Assembly: GCA_009840545.1 (NCBI GenBank) | Contig: VXNM01000007.1 | Span: 1-64,000, forward strand | From: Gammaproteobacteria bacterium | GTDB taxonomy: Bacteria; Pseudomonadota; Gammaproteobacteria; Pseudomonadales; Azotimanducaceae | Direction of reading: 5' to 3' | Length of the DNA stretch: 64,000 nucleotides | Part shown: positions 48,451 to 56,958 of the stretch, one piece after another | Layout of the letters: every line of letters begins with the position of its first letter | How positions within the stretch are numbered: position 1 is the stretch's first letter | The notes under the pieces: model-generated | Told to the model about the DNA's origin: nothing | The model's input: the letters and a program-made list of their open reading frames with translations, nothing else | The model's database searches: none | Made by a program: the position numbers and the translations under genes

Positions 48451-49292
48451 GGATCTATCGCAAGGTTGTCGATCAGGCGCGTTTCACCTAGACGGGCGGC
48501 ACCAAACACACGACGGTCACTGCTTTGAGAATTCGCGACTCGCAAAGATCGGCCTTCCCGAACCGATATGTACTCCGGAGTGAATCCGGCATCGGCCAAA
48601 GATTGAATGGCATCGGCTTCCAGTTGTGAGTAGTTGTTCTCTCCCCTCAGAACTAGGTCTCGTACTCGAACCAGTGCCGAATAGAGCAAGGGTGCTTTTG
48701 CAGCCTGTTCCTGGTCCAAGTAACTATTTCGGCTTGACAGAGCCAGTCCTCGATTGTTGCGAAACGTGGGGACTACTTCGATGTCGATCGGAAAGTCAAG
48801 GTCACACACCATTGCTCGGATGAGTGTTACTTGCTGCCAGTCCTTTTCTCCGAAATACGAGACATGTGGTTGGACTAGATGGAAGAGTTTGCTTACGACG
48901 GTCGCCACTCCGTCAAAGTGCCCCGGTCTGCTCGTTCCGCAAAGAACGTTTGTCAGGTGAGGCAGCGCAATGACCGTATGATCGTCTCTTCCATTCGGAT
49001 ACATTTCATGTACGGAAGGCGCGAATAGCAGGTCCACGCCTTTTTTCTTGAGTAATTCCGAGTCTCTCTCCAATACTCGTGGATAACTCTCAAAGTCCTC
49101 GTTGGGTCCGAATTGCAAAGGATTTACGAAGATCGTTGCAATGACCTGCGAACACCGGGAACGAGCGGTATCGATAAGAGCCAGGTGCCCGTCGTGAAGA
49201 CCCCCCATGGTCGGGACTAAGCCTACCTTGCTCGTAGAATCGACTGCGTTTCTTGCTTTCCGCAATTGGGCTTTCGTGGTGACTAATTCCAC
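48447..49292 (-). CDS. panC: Pantothenate synthetase
   Basis: Joins pantoate and beta-alanine to give pantothenate. 281 residues, GTG start. The nucleotidyltransferase HIGH-like motif is GGLHDGHLALI; FVNPLQFGPNEDFESYPR, GHFDGVATVVSKLFHLV and YFGEKDWQQ are diagnostic. VPTFRNNRGLALSSRNSYL holds the ATP-closing loop. It starts 6 bases after panB. panD, which follows panC in Pseudomonas, is absent here. Confidence 0.97.
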   Translation of the reverse strand: MELVTTKAQLRKARNAVDSTSKVGLVPTMGGLHDGHLALIDTARSRCSQVIATIFVNPLQFGPNEDFESYPRVLERDSELLKKKGVDLLFAPSVHEMYPNGRDDHTVIALPHLTNVLCGTSRPGHFDGVATVVSKLFHLVQPHVSYFGEKDWQQVTLIRAMVCDLDFPIDIEVVPTFRNNRGLALSSRNSYLDQEQAAKAPLLYSALVRVRDLVLRGENNYSQLEADAIQSLADAGFTPEYISVREGRSLRVANSQSSDRRVFGAARLGETRLIDNLAIDP

Positions 49293-49298
49293 GTTGTC

Positions 49299-50120
49299 TC
49301 AATTGAAGCAGTGTTCCGGTGCTGGAAAGGTCCCATCTCGCACAGACTCAGCGTATGCCTGGAGTGCGCCGCGAATGCCCTCCTTGCTTTCTGGTAGAAA
49401 GTTCTTGACAAACTTTGGCGTTCTTATGGAAGACGGGGTAATTCCAAGCATGTCGTGCAAAACCATAATTTGGCCATCAGTGTGGGGGCCAGCTCCAATT
49501 CCAATCACTGGAACCTGCAATCGTTCTGTGATCGTTCGACCTAGCTCTGTTGGAACGCACTCCAGTAGGAGCACCGATGCTCCTGAGTCTTCGAGGATAA
49601 GCGCTTCGTCCAGCATTAACGACGCTTGTTCAGGATTTCGGCCTTGAACTCGAAAGCCCCCAAACCTGTTTATTGATTGAGGAGTGAGACCCATGTGTGC
49701 ACAGACTGGGATCCCTCTTTCGTGAAGTAGACGGGTACTTTCCGCCAACCATGCACCCCCTTCGAGTTTCACCATGTGTGCACCGCATCGCATGAGTGCT
49801 GCGGCACTTTCCAGAGATTGACTCGCGGACGCATAGCTCATGAACGGTAGATCTGCCATGATCAAGCTTCCCTGATTACCTCGCCGCACACAATTCATGT
49901 GATAAACCATGTCGTCCAGCGTCACCGGTAGAGTGCTGTCGTGACCCTGCAACACCATTCCCAATGAGTCCCCCACTAGCATGACTTCGATACCCGCAGA
50001 ACTGATTAATTCCGAAAACAGAGCATCGTAGGAAGTCAGGCACGCGAATTTCTGTCCATCGCGCTTGCGATTTGCCAGAGTATTTATCGAGATAGGTGAA
50101 CTTTGTGATTGACTGCTCAT
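49299..50120 (-). CDS. panB: 3-methyl-2-oxobutanoate hydroxymethyltransferase
   Basis: First committed step of pantothenate synthesis, using methylene-tetrahydrofolate. 273 residues. LTSYDALFSELISSAGIEVMLVGDSLGMV (quoted in part) and VKLEGGAW, GLTPQSINRFGGFRVQG and GIGAGPHTDGQIMVLHDMLG (quoted in part) are the family motifs. In related genomes folK lies between pcnB and panB; here only 47 bases separate them. Confidence 0.97.
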   Translation of the reverse strand: MSSQSQSSPISINTLANRKRDGQKFACLTSYDALFSELISSAGIEVMLVGDSLGMVLQGHDSTLPVTLDDMVYHMNCVRRGNQGSLIMADLPFMSYASASQSLESAAALMRCGAHMVKLEGGAWLAESTRLLHERGIPVCAHMGLTPQSINRFGGFRVQGRNPEQASLMLDEALILEDSGASVLLLECVPTELGRTITERLQVPVIGIGAGPHTDGQIMVLHDMLGITPSSIRTPKFVKNFLPESKEGIRGALQAYAESVRDGTFPAPEHCFN

Positions 50121-50167
50121 GTTGTCTTAGTCGTCAAGTTGAATTGAACTGGGATTCACTGCTTGCG

Positions 50168-51418
50168 TCAGGTAGTTGAAGTTGCAACCGCTTCAACTGC
50201 CTGCTTTCGTTTGCGACGCTTTTTCCGTTGTTTAGGCTGCAACTGCTGAATAGCAATAGATTGTTCTTCTTCATCCATGTCTTGCAAGTCGGTCCACCAT
50301 TGTGCCATGCGAGTACTAGCTTCTCCAACTGCCTCTCGGAGCACTAGCAGGTCGTATGCAGCCCGGAAACGATTGTGCAACAGTACGTCCCTGACTCGTG
50401 TGGGATGTTCACGTTCCAGCCGTGTTTGCAAAGTCCATGCCTCAACAATGAAGTCTCTTGCTTGTTTCGTTACTCTAAGAATTTCCCGTTGGCGTTTGAG
50501 TATCGATTCGGCAGCAGCGATTGATTTGGCGATGGACATTCGACCAGTTGGATCGTAGTTCCCGAGAGCTTTGAACTGGTCCCAATGTATTGCTGCCAGC
50601 AGAAAAGCCAAGGTTACGTTCTTGTCGTTAGCAACTCGCTCATCGGTATTTTGCATGGCTCGAAGAGCGAGTGAGTTGTCACTTTCTACGGAAGGAAAAA
50701 GGATCTCTAGCAAGTCAAAGCGTTCCAAGTTTAGGTACGCATTCGCCGCCGCTCCATTCAAGAACATTTTCTGGAGCTCGTTTTCTAGTCTTGCTGGTTT
50801 TACGCTCTTCAACGATTCAGCATGTTTCCGCATGGATTTCCGTAGTCGGGACTCGAGCTTTAATGGCAGTTTAGAGATGAATCTCACAGCTCTAAGGACG
50901 CGACACGGGTCTTCGGTAATTCTTCGATTGGGATCTCCGATGCAACGCAATTGACGCTTGTAAACGTCCTGTAGCCCGCCGCAATAGTCGATGATCTCTT
51001 CGGATTCCATGTCGAAGTAGAGTGCATTAATCGTGAAATCGCGCAGATAATGGTCGTCTTCGATAGAACCGAAGAGGTTGAGCTGATTCTTGCTCCGTGA
51101 CGATTTTCTTTTTGCCAACCGGCGAAAAGTCGAAACTTCAGTGATCTCTTTCCCGTGTTGGACGTGAACGAGCTTGAATCTTCGTCCGATCACGAACGCA
51201 CGTGGAAACAAGGCCTTGATTTCATGGGGTTTGGCATCGGTTACTACATCAAAGTCTTTAGGTTGTATACCCAATAACAAATCGCGGATGCAGCCGCCGA
51301 CTACTTTTGCATTGTAACCGTTTTCGAAGAGAGTTGCTACGATATTTCGAATGGGGTGTGGAATCTGGTCGGGGGAAAGCAGATTCTTGTGTCGTTGGGG
51401 GCGTGGCAAACCGTGCAA
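50168..51418 (-). CDS. pcnB: Poly(A) polymerase I
   Basis: Adds 3' poly(A) tails that promote mRNA decay. 416 residues. The nucleotidyltransferase core shows AKVVGGCIRDLLLG, KDFDVVTDAKP with the metal-binding Asp pair, and the PAP-specific GRRFKLVHV; DFTINALYFD and RITEDPCRVLRAVRF follow. The C-terminal tail is strongly basic (KQRKKRRKRKQ). The apparent start is TTG with no clear ribosome site, so the true start is uncertain. The distinction from CCA-adding enzyme rests on GRRFKL and gene position. Confidence 0.93.
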   Translation of the reverse strand: MHGLPRPQRHKNLLSPDQIPHPIRNIVATLFENGYNAKVVGGCIRDLLLGIQPKDFDVVTDAKPHEIKALFPRAFVIGRRFKLVHVQHGKEITEVSTFRRLAKRKSSRSKNQLNLFGSIEDDHYLRDFTINALYFDMESEEIIDYCGGLQDVYKRQLRCIGDPNRRITEDPCRVLRAVRFISKLPLKLESRLRKSMRKHAESLKSVKPARLENELQKMFLNGAAANAYLNLERFDLLEILFPSVESDNSLALRAMQNTDERVANDKNVTLAFLLAAIHWDQFKALGNYDPTGRMSIAKSIAAAESILKRQREILRVTKQARDFIVEAWTLQTRLEREHPTRVRDVLLHNRFRAAYDLLVLREAVGEASTRMAQWWTDLQDMDEEEQSIAIQQLQPKQRKKRRKRKQAVEAVATSTT

Positions 51419-51464
51419 AGATGCATTTGACGGGATTTAAGCCAATTTTATTGCAAGTAGCAAT

Positions 51465-52007
51465 TTGCGACTTGGATTTGCAGAAAGCGCTCGCGCACTT
51501 CGGAGAGCTAGTTTGGGTGTACTGATTCCAAAAGACTGGGCTCCACAACATCGCGCAACCCTTATTTATGTACTTAGAAATCAATCGGTTTTGTTGATCA
51601 ATAAACTCAGAGGACATGGCCGGGGAAAGGTAAATGCACCCGGAGGAAAGCTAGAGGCAGGAGAGTCAGCAGAGGCTTGCGCGATTCGGGAATTGCGAGA
51701 AGAAGTGGGGCTCCGAGTATCGGCTGCACGACATTGCGCACAGCTTAAGTTTCTCGACTTGAAGACCGAGTTCTCTCTTGAAGGTTACGTATTTCTCGTG
51801 GACGATTTCGAAGGGAGTCCATGCGGTACTGCCGAAGCGGATCCGTTTTGGTGTTCAAGAGACTCGGTGCCGTATGAGAGCATGTGGGAGGATGATCGAT
51901 ATTGGCTTCCTTACGTATTGGCAGGTGACCAAGTGTCCGGAGAGTTCGTCTTCGAGAACGACAGACTCAAACATTGGTTCGTAGAACGCAGTTTGCGTGT
52001 CCTCTAG
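51465..52007 (+). CDS. Nudix hydrolase, MTH1-like
   Basis: About 165-180 residues. A complete Nudix box GKLEAG-E-x7-RELREEVGL (GX5EX7REUXEEXGU) follows HGRGKVNAPGG, an arrangement seen in MTH1-type 8-oxo-dGTP or oxidised-purine diphosphatases. LEGYVFLVDDFEG and WCSRDSVPYESMWEDDRYWLPYV fit that group. The start is uncertain: TTG at 51465 or 51513. It is divergent from pcnB and convergent with the next regulator, an unusual insertion in this block. Confidence 0.8.
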   Translation: MRLGFAESARALRRASLGVLIPKDWAPQHRATLIYVLRNQSVLLINKLRGHGRGKVNAPGGKLEAGESAEACAIRELREEVGLRVSAARHCAQLKFLDLKTEFSLEGYVFLVDDFEGSPCGTAEADPFWCSRDSVPYESMWEDDRYWLPYVLAGDQVSGEFVFENDRLKHWFVERSLRVL

Positions 52008-52129
52008 AGAGGTTCAAGATCAAACTTTTTGGATTCAAACCTGATCATAACGCGTCAATTAGAGGACGAACGTCACCTGACATCATCAAAGACGAGACTG
52101 GCATGACGTGAGAGAGCTTGATGGTTTTG

Positions 52130-53443
52130 CTACGTATGCAGCCGTTTGACCTTGGCTCGTCGCCTTGGGATGCCAAGCTTATTGCGTCGTTCCCATAGGC
52201 TTTTTCTGGATATCCCTAATTTTTCGGCAAGTTCCGTCTCAGTGTAGCGTTCTTCGTTGGCGCGGACAAACTCGATGAAGTAATCTTCTAAAGTTGTGAA
52301 CTCACCGCTGGATTGTTCCACTGGATGCTGGGGAGGCGGAATCGTATCGATTCCGAGATCTTCCGGCAGTATCGAGTTTGACTCGCTTACTAGAACGGCT
52401 CTCTCGACAGCTTGGTCGAGTTCTCGAATGTTGCCGGGCCAGTCATATTGCAACATTCGGGTCACAGTTGATACATGAAACTCCATTCCGGATTTCCCTA
52501 AAGCGGAGCTGTGCTTTCTCAACTTGTCCTCCGCCAATAAGGCTACATCGTCTCCCCGTTCAGTTAGTGGCGGCAGTATCAGTCTAAATTGGCTCAGTCG
52601 TGTGCATAGACCTCTCCCGATTCTGCCCAGATCCGCCAAGGTGTCGAGAGGAAATACGCTGGCAACGATGATTCGTATGTCAACAGCAATGGGTTGATCC
52701 TGCCCGAATTGCTGAATTTCGTTGTAATCAAGTAGATGCAAGAGCGCTGCTTGTGCCTCGCTCGGTAGACTTCCAACTTCGTTCAGAAACAAGGTTCCGC
52801 CGTTAGAGGCGAGGACGCGCCCAGAATATGTCTCGCCTTGGCCACCCCCAAACAGTTCGTCCATCACTCTATCTGGTGGAACTCGATCACAGTCCAACTT
52901 TACAAAAGGACCTTCTGACCTATTGCTTGTGGAATGAATGCATTTGGCAACCAAGTTCTTGCCGGTTCCCGTGGCACCGTGCAGCAAAACGGATCCGTCG
53001 GTGGGGGCGACTTTCCGTACCAAGTTTCTTAATTCTCTAATTTCGTCGCAGTTACCTAGAATTTCTCGTTCTAGGTTGAACAAGCCACTTGCCATATCGG
53101 AGTCAAGGACTGAACTGAGAATTGCATCAGTCAGTTCTTGCTGTGTACCGACGGGAATGTAGTCATAAGCTCCGTTACGTATTGCACTCACCGCTTTGCC
53201 AATTGTCGGATCGTCGTCGACGATGATCACTGGAGCGTAGGTTGAGAGTTGTCTCAAAGTCGCCGCCTGATCGACGAGTCTCGATGGAGCTAATATCGCA
53301 TGAAATGTGTTCTGGGGTGTTCCATTAGCCAAATCGTCGGCGGAGTGATCCAATACTTGGTAATCGCTCTCGGCCATGCACTCGTGAACCAAGGAGCTCA
53401 CTGGTCCGTCGTCGAGTACGCTACAGAGAATCACGTTTAGCAC
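52130..53443 (-). CDS. Degenerate NtrC/CbrB-like transcriptional regulator
   Basis: 437 residues, GTG start. Layout: receiver-like domain (1-115), AAA+ domain (about 127-352), Fis-type helix-turn-helix (403-425, TELAEKLGISRKSLWERR). The receiver has lost the phosphoacceptor Asp (ILAPS at 50-54) and the conserved Lys (YIPVGT at 95-100). Walker A is GATGTGKN (156-163). The stretch between ELFG and GGTLFL is 15 residues instead of the 21 in NtrC, and GAFTGA is absent; Walker B reads LFLNE with Asn221 for Asp. Position between gluQ and pcnB is that of CbrB, but cbrA is absent. It probably does not activate sigma-54 polymerase. Confidence 0.8.
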   Translation of the reverse strand: MLNVILCSVLDDGPVSSLVHECMAESDYQVLDHSADDLANGTPQNTFHAILAPSRLVDQAATLRQLSTYAPVIIVDDDPTIGKAVSAIRNGAYDYIPVGTQQELTDAILSSVLDSDMASGLFNLEREILGNCDEIRELRNLVRKVAPTDGSVLLHGATGTGKNLVAKCIHSTSNRSEGPFVKLDCDRVPPDRVMDELFGGGQGETYSGRVLASNGGTLFLNEVGSLPSEAQAALLHLLDYNEIQQFGQDQPIAVDIRIIVASVFPLDTLADLGRIGRGLCTRLSQFRLILPPLTERGDDVALLAEDKLRKHSSALGKSGMEFHVSTVTRMLQYDWPGNIRELDQAVERAVLVSESNSILPEDLGIDTIPPPQHPVEQSSGEFTTLEDYFIEFVRANEERYTETELAEKLGISRKSLWERRNKLGIPRRRAKVKRLHT

Positions 53444-53494
53444 GTACCCTAACTAGAGCTGGTTTGAAATGTGCATAAGATTCAAGAATTTACT

Positions 53495-54373
53495 CTAGAT
53501 ACTCACTACACTTGAAAGGCTCGGTTCGGAGGGAATGTTTTCTAGGGACCAGTGTTCAATGCCCCAATCCAACAATTCTTCAAGAGCCAAGCCTTGAGGT
53601 GGATCCATTCCTAGTAGCTGCATTGACCACATTACATTTTGTATTGGATGCCGATTGTCAATAGTCGTGGCTTCGTCTCTTTTCGACAACTTCTCGCCAT
53701 TTCGATCATTGACCACAGGGATATGTGCGTACCAGGGGCGTTTAAATCCTAACTTCTCCAAAAGGAAAACTTGCAGCACGGTATTGTCGGCAAGGTCGGA
53801 CCCGCGTATGATGTGAGACACTCCCATGATACTGTCATCGACTACGACGGAAAGCGGGTAGCTCGGAATTCCATCTCGCCTCCATACGGCGACGTTCTTC
53901 GCACCACTACAAACACCTTCATGCAATTGACCTTGAATTTCGTCGCGAACATCTGTGTCGACTAGTGACACTCGCATCCTAATCGAATATGGTTCTTGTT
54001 TTTTGGCCTTGGATGCACCACAACCCTGTACGCAGCCTGCATAGCGGTCAATGTCCTTGCGACTGCACGTGCACGGAAATGTGTGTCCTTGGTCGGCAAG
54101 ATTCTTTAAGGCTCTCTGGTAGTGATGGATATGTTCCTGTTGATGGATAGGTTTTCCATCCCAGTGCAACCCGTGGCGCTCGAGAGACGTCAAGATGTCT
54201 CGTTCGGCCTCTTTGCTTACGCGCGGTGTATCGAGGTCATCAATCCGTAAGAGCCATCGACCTCCACGAGAACGTGCGTCGAGAAAACTAGCAACGGCAA
54301 CAAGCAAAGATCCCAGATGCAGTGCTCCGGAGTTTGTCGGCGCAAAGCGTCCTACGTAATCTTGTGAGTGAAT
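53495..54373 (-). CDS. gluQ: Glutamyl-Q tRNA(Asp) synthetase
   Basis: Attaches glutamate to the queuosine base of tRNA-Asp. About 292 residues. YVGRFAPTNSGALHLGSL holds the HIGH-type ATP motif (HLGS); LLRIDDLDTPR, the zinc-binding CTCSRKDI and CVQGC cysteines, and the KMSKS-like GEKLSKRD are all present, and the anticodon domain of GluRS is absent, as expected. No ATG, GTG or TTG precedes the HIGH motif: the frame is closed by the dksA stop (54385-54383). The best start is ATT at 54373-54371; the first standard start (TTG 54307) would remove the ATP site. Confidence 0.88.
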   Translation of the reverse strand: MHSQDYVGRFAPTNSGALHLGSLLVAVASFLDARSRGGRWLLRIDDLDTPRVSKEAERDILTSLERHGLHWDGKPIHQQEHIHHYQRALKNLADQGHTFPCTCSRKDIDRYAGCVQGCGASKAKKQEPYSIRMRVSLVDTDVRDEIQGQLHEGVCSGAKNVAVWRRDGIPSYPLSVVVDDSIMGVSHIIRGSDLADNTVLQVFLLEKLGFKRPWYAHIPVVNDRNGEKLSKRDEATTIDNRHPIQNVMWSMQLLGMDPPQGLALEELLDWGIEHWSLENIPSEPSLSSVVSI

Positions 54374-54382
54374 CGTTTCGAC

Positions 54383-56161
54383 TTAGCTGCCACGTTGCTG
54401 CTTTTCGCGAACCTCATCGCGTTCCTTGCAGTCTACGCACTTTGTGGCGATAGGTCTGGCTTCCAGTCGACGCAAACCGATTTCAATGCCGCAGTCGTCA
54501 CAGTAGCCATAGTCCTCAGTTTCCAATTTCTCTAGTGCTTGTGCGATTTTGTTAATTAGCTGACGTTCTCGATCCCTCGTACGCAGTTCGCCTTCAAAGA
54601 TTCCCTCATTTGTTCCTTGGTCTACGGGATCGGGCAAGTTTGAGACTTCACCCTGCATATTGTTGACCGTCCGGTCTACGTCTTCCATGAGTTTGTCTCG
54701 CCAGCGAACGAGTATTTCGTGAAAGTGCCCGTGTTGATTCTTGGCCATATAAGGCTCATTGACTCGAGGCTTGTACGGTTCAATTCCAAGATTCCTAAGG
54801 AATCCAGTATTCGCGGCCTCAGGGCTGATGCTAGGTTCTCGATCCGTCCTTGGCGTCCGTGGTCTTGTCGCAGCACCAGCTTTGCGCGCACTGGCGGAAG
54901 AAATGGCCGCCAGCTTGCTGATTTTTTCTGACTGGCCTACTTTGGGAGCCGACCTAGTCGGCTCCCTAGAACTGGGATCTTCGGCCGATTTTGCCGAAGC
55001 GCGGGACTTCGACTTGGATTTACCCGAGGAAGTTGTCTTGGCTTTGTTGGCTTTCTTTGGACTAGCTTTCGCTGCAGAGGCTTTGGTTTTAGATGTACGC
55101 TTAGGGCTTGCCTTTGACGTGCCAGCTTTGGACTTCTTGACCGCTCCTACTTTCGGAGACTTGTCAGCCGATTTTGCGGGTGCCTTCTTTACTGGAGATT
55201 TTGTTGCGGGCTTTTTGGCAGAGGATTTCCTTGCGGAAGTCTTTGCAGCGGTCTTCTTTGCCGGCGCGCTCTGTACCGCGGACTTTCTTGTAGTCTTTGA
55301 AGCTAGCGTTTTCCTCGAGGGCGTTTTCGTTGCGCGACTTGACTTTGTCGAATCTGAAGGTTTCTTTCTAGAAGACGTAGCTTGGGTCGACGCTACCGAT
55401 TTCTTTGCCTTACTTTTCGCGGCGGGTTTCTTTGTAGCAGCCTTTGCTGCGGCTTTTGGAGCGCTTGGTTTGGTGGCTCGTGCCGAAGTCCTTGCTCGGG
55501 AAGGAGTCTTTCTTGCCGCCGTTTTCTTCGACGACGCCACTGGCACAGTCTTCGCCACTTTAGCTTCCTCCTCGGAAGCTAACACATAGCCTTTGAGCAT
55601 TTCCAAAGCTTTAGAGGCTCGATCGATCGCAGTCACAACTGAACGTGCTGTAGGTCGCCGTTTGGTTATTGCCTTTCGCCCTTCTGATCTCGCCTTGGCG
55701 GCTACCTTCTTGGTCACGGTTTTCCGCGGAGTGGCACTTGTTGCAGACTTGGTAGTAGCCAATTTCTTTGCTTTTGTGGATTTGGCGGCAGATTCCTTCT
55801 TGTTGGCTGCCTTGCTCTTTGTGGCTCTGGATGTCGCCCTTGCTTTTTTCTTGTCGGCGGTAGCTTTTTTGGCCGCCGATTTTGCTGTTGCCCGTGGCTT
55901 CTTGGAACTCACGGCCTTAGCTGGGGTCTTTGTCGCTTTCGCAGCAGTCTTCGCGGACTTAGGTTTCTTGGATACCTTCTTCGTCGACTTTGACGTAGGT
56001 TTGGAGGCTTTCGCTCTAGAAGGATTCTTGACCTTCGTGTTAGCAGCCTTGGATTTCTTTTTTTGGCTCTTCGATCGTTTTTTTGAACCGCCTACCGCTG
56101 AGACATCGGGCTTTGTCTCTGGTTCGCTGGATGCATTTTGTGATTCTGCTTGCAGTGTCAT
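54383..56161 (-). CDS. dksA: DksA with a long histone-H1-like N-terminal extension
   Basis: DksA binds the RNA polymerase secondary channel and with ppGpp reshapes transcription. The C-terminal 141 residues (452-592) are a full DksA: GFLRNLGIEPYKPR, coiled coil with MQGEVSNLPDPVD at the tip, and zinc finger CDDC (554-557) and CVDC (575-578) with E. coli spacing. Residues about 27-390 are an extreme Lys/Ala/Ser/Thr/Pro sequence with KKPAAK-, KKTAAK- and AKSPVKKAP-type repeats, broken by one non-basic segment (168-206, VVTAIDRASKALEMLKGYV). E. coli DksA is 151 residues in all. The ATG at 56161 is used; a GTG at 56212 adds 17 residues. Divergent from sfsA, followed by gluQ. Confidence 0.93.
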   Translation of the reverse strand: MTLQAESQNASSEPETKPDVSAVGGSKKRSKSQKKKSKAANTKVKNPSRAKASKPTSKSTKKVSKKPKSAKTAAKATKTPAKAVSSKKPRATAKSAAKKATADKKKARATSRATKSKAANKKESAAKSTKAKKLATTKSATSATPRKTVTKKVAAKARSEGRKAITKRRPTARSVVTAIDRASKALEMLKGYVLASEEEAKVAKTVPVASSKKTAARKTPSRARTSARATKPSAPKAAAKAATKKPAAKSKAKKSVASTQATSSRKKPSDSTKSSRATKTPSRKTLASKTTRKSAVQSAPAKKTAAKTSARKSSAKKPATKSPVKKAPAKSADKSPKVGAVKKSKAGTSKASPKRTSKTKASAAKASPKKANKAKTTSSGKSKSKSRASAKSAEDPSSREPTRSAPKVGQSEKISKLAAISSASARKAGAATRPRTPRTDREPSISPEAANTGFLRNLGIEPYKPRVNEPYMAKNQHGHFHEILVRWRDKLMEDVDRTVNNMQGEVSNLPDPVDQGTNEGIFEGELRTRDRERQLINKIAQALEKLETEDYGYCDDCGIEIGLRRLEARPIATKCVDCKERDEVREKQQRGS

Positions 56162-56265
56162 ATGAGAAAATGAGAGTAAAGCTCGTGTCTGAGAATCGTG
56201 CAAACATACCAAAAAACTCCCCCGATTGCTAGATTAGATGCAGAATTTCTTGACTGTAGTTTGCT

Positions 56266-56958
56266 GTGAGGTTTGACCCAGCTTTACGCGAAGGAATTCT
56301 TCTACGCCGGTATAAGCGGTTTTTAGCAGATGTCAAGGTTGGAAAGCATGTATTGACGATGCACTGTGCCAATACGGGTGCGATGCACGGCTGTGCGGAA
56401 GAAGGATCTAGAGTTTGGTATTCTACCAGTAAAAATCCTAATAGGAAGCTTTCAAGTTCGCTTGAGTTCGTTCAGACGCTTCAGGGATACGAAGTTTGCG
56501 TCAATACGGCGAGGGCCAATCAGCTTGTTCATGAGGCATTGCTGTCCAAGCAGATCCGACAAGTTGCGAATCACTCGGATTGGTCGCGAGAAGTTTCCAT
56601 TCCAGGCGAACGAGGTCGTTTCGATTTCGGTTCAGACAACGTCATGTTGGAAGTCAAGATGGTTTCATGGCTGCGAAAGGGCATCGGCGTGTTTCCGGAT
56701 GCGGAGAGCGTCAGGGCAACAAGGCACGTGCAAGCACTCGAGCAATGTGCCAAGCGAGGACTTCGAGCGATACTGTTTTTTTGTGTCCCGCATTCGGGAA
56801 TTGATTACTTGACTATTGCGAAGGACATCGATCCCAGCTATGAGGTTGCCGTTCGGGAAGCCATGAGCTCCGGGGTCGAAGTGCTCGCTTTTCGATGGAA
56901 CATATCGCCAAGAGATTGGAAACTGGATTCGGAGATTCCATTTCAGCTCCCAAACTAG
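56266..56958 (+). CDS. sfsA: Sugar fermentation stimulation protein SfsA
   Basis: 230 residues, GTG start. Family motifs are RRYKRFLADVKV, CANTGAMHGC, VWYSTSKNPNRKL, the EVKMVSW segment with conserved catalytic-type residues, and FPDAESVRATRHVQAL. The family is a restriction-endonuclease-like fold with an OB domain, reported to bind or cut nucleic acid; the biological role is unclear. Divergent from dksA as in E. coli and Pseudomonas. Its stop shares a CTAG with the stop of the opposing kinase gene. Confidence 0.94.
   Translation: MRFDPALREGILLRRYKRFLADVKVGKHVLTMHCANTGAMHGCAEEGSRVWYSTSKNPNRKLSSSLEFVQTLQGYEVCVNTARANQLVHEALLSKQIRQVANHSDWSREVSIPGERGRFDFGSDNVMLEVKMVSWLRKGIGVFPDAESVRATRHVQALEQCAKRGLRAILFFCVPHSGIDYLTIAKDIDPSYEVAVREAMSSGVEVLAFRWNISPRDWKLDSEIPFQLPN

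Noticed and set aside
54759-56165. Two long forward-strand open frames (276 and 190 residues) opposite dksA
   Set aside because: They are mirror frames of the Lys/Ala-rich tail, composed of Ala, Leu, Phe and Val repeats with no recognisable domain; dksA explains the sequence.
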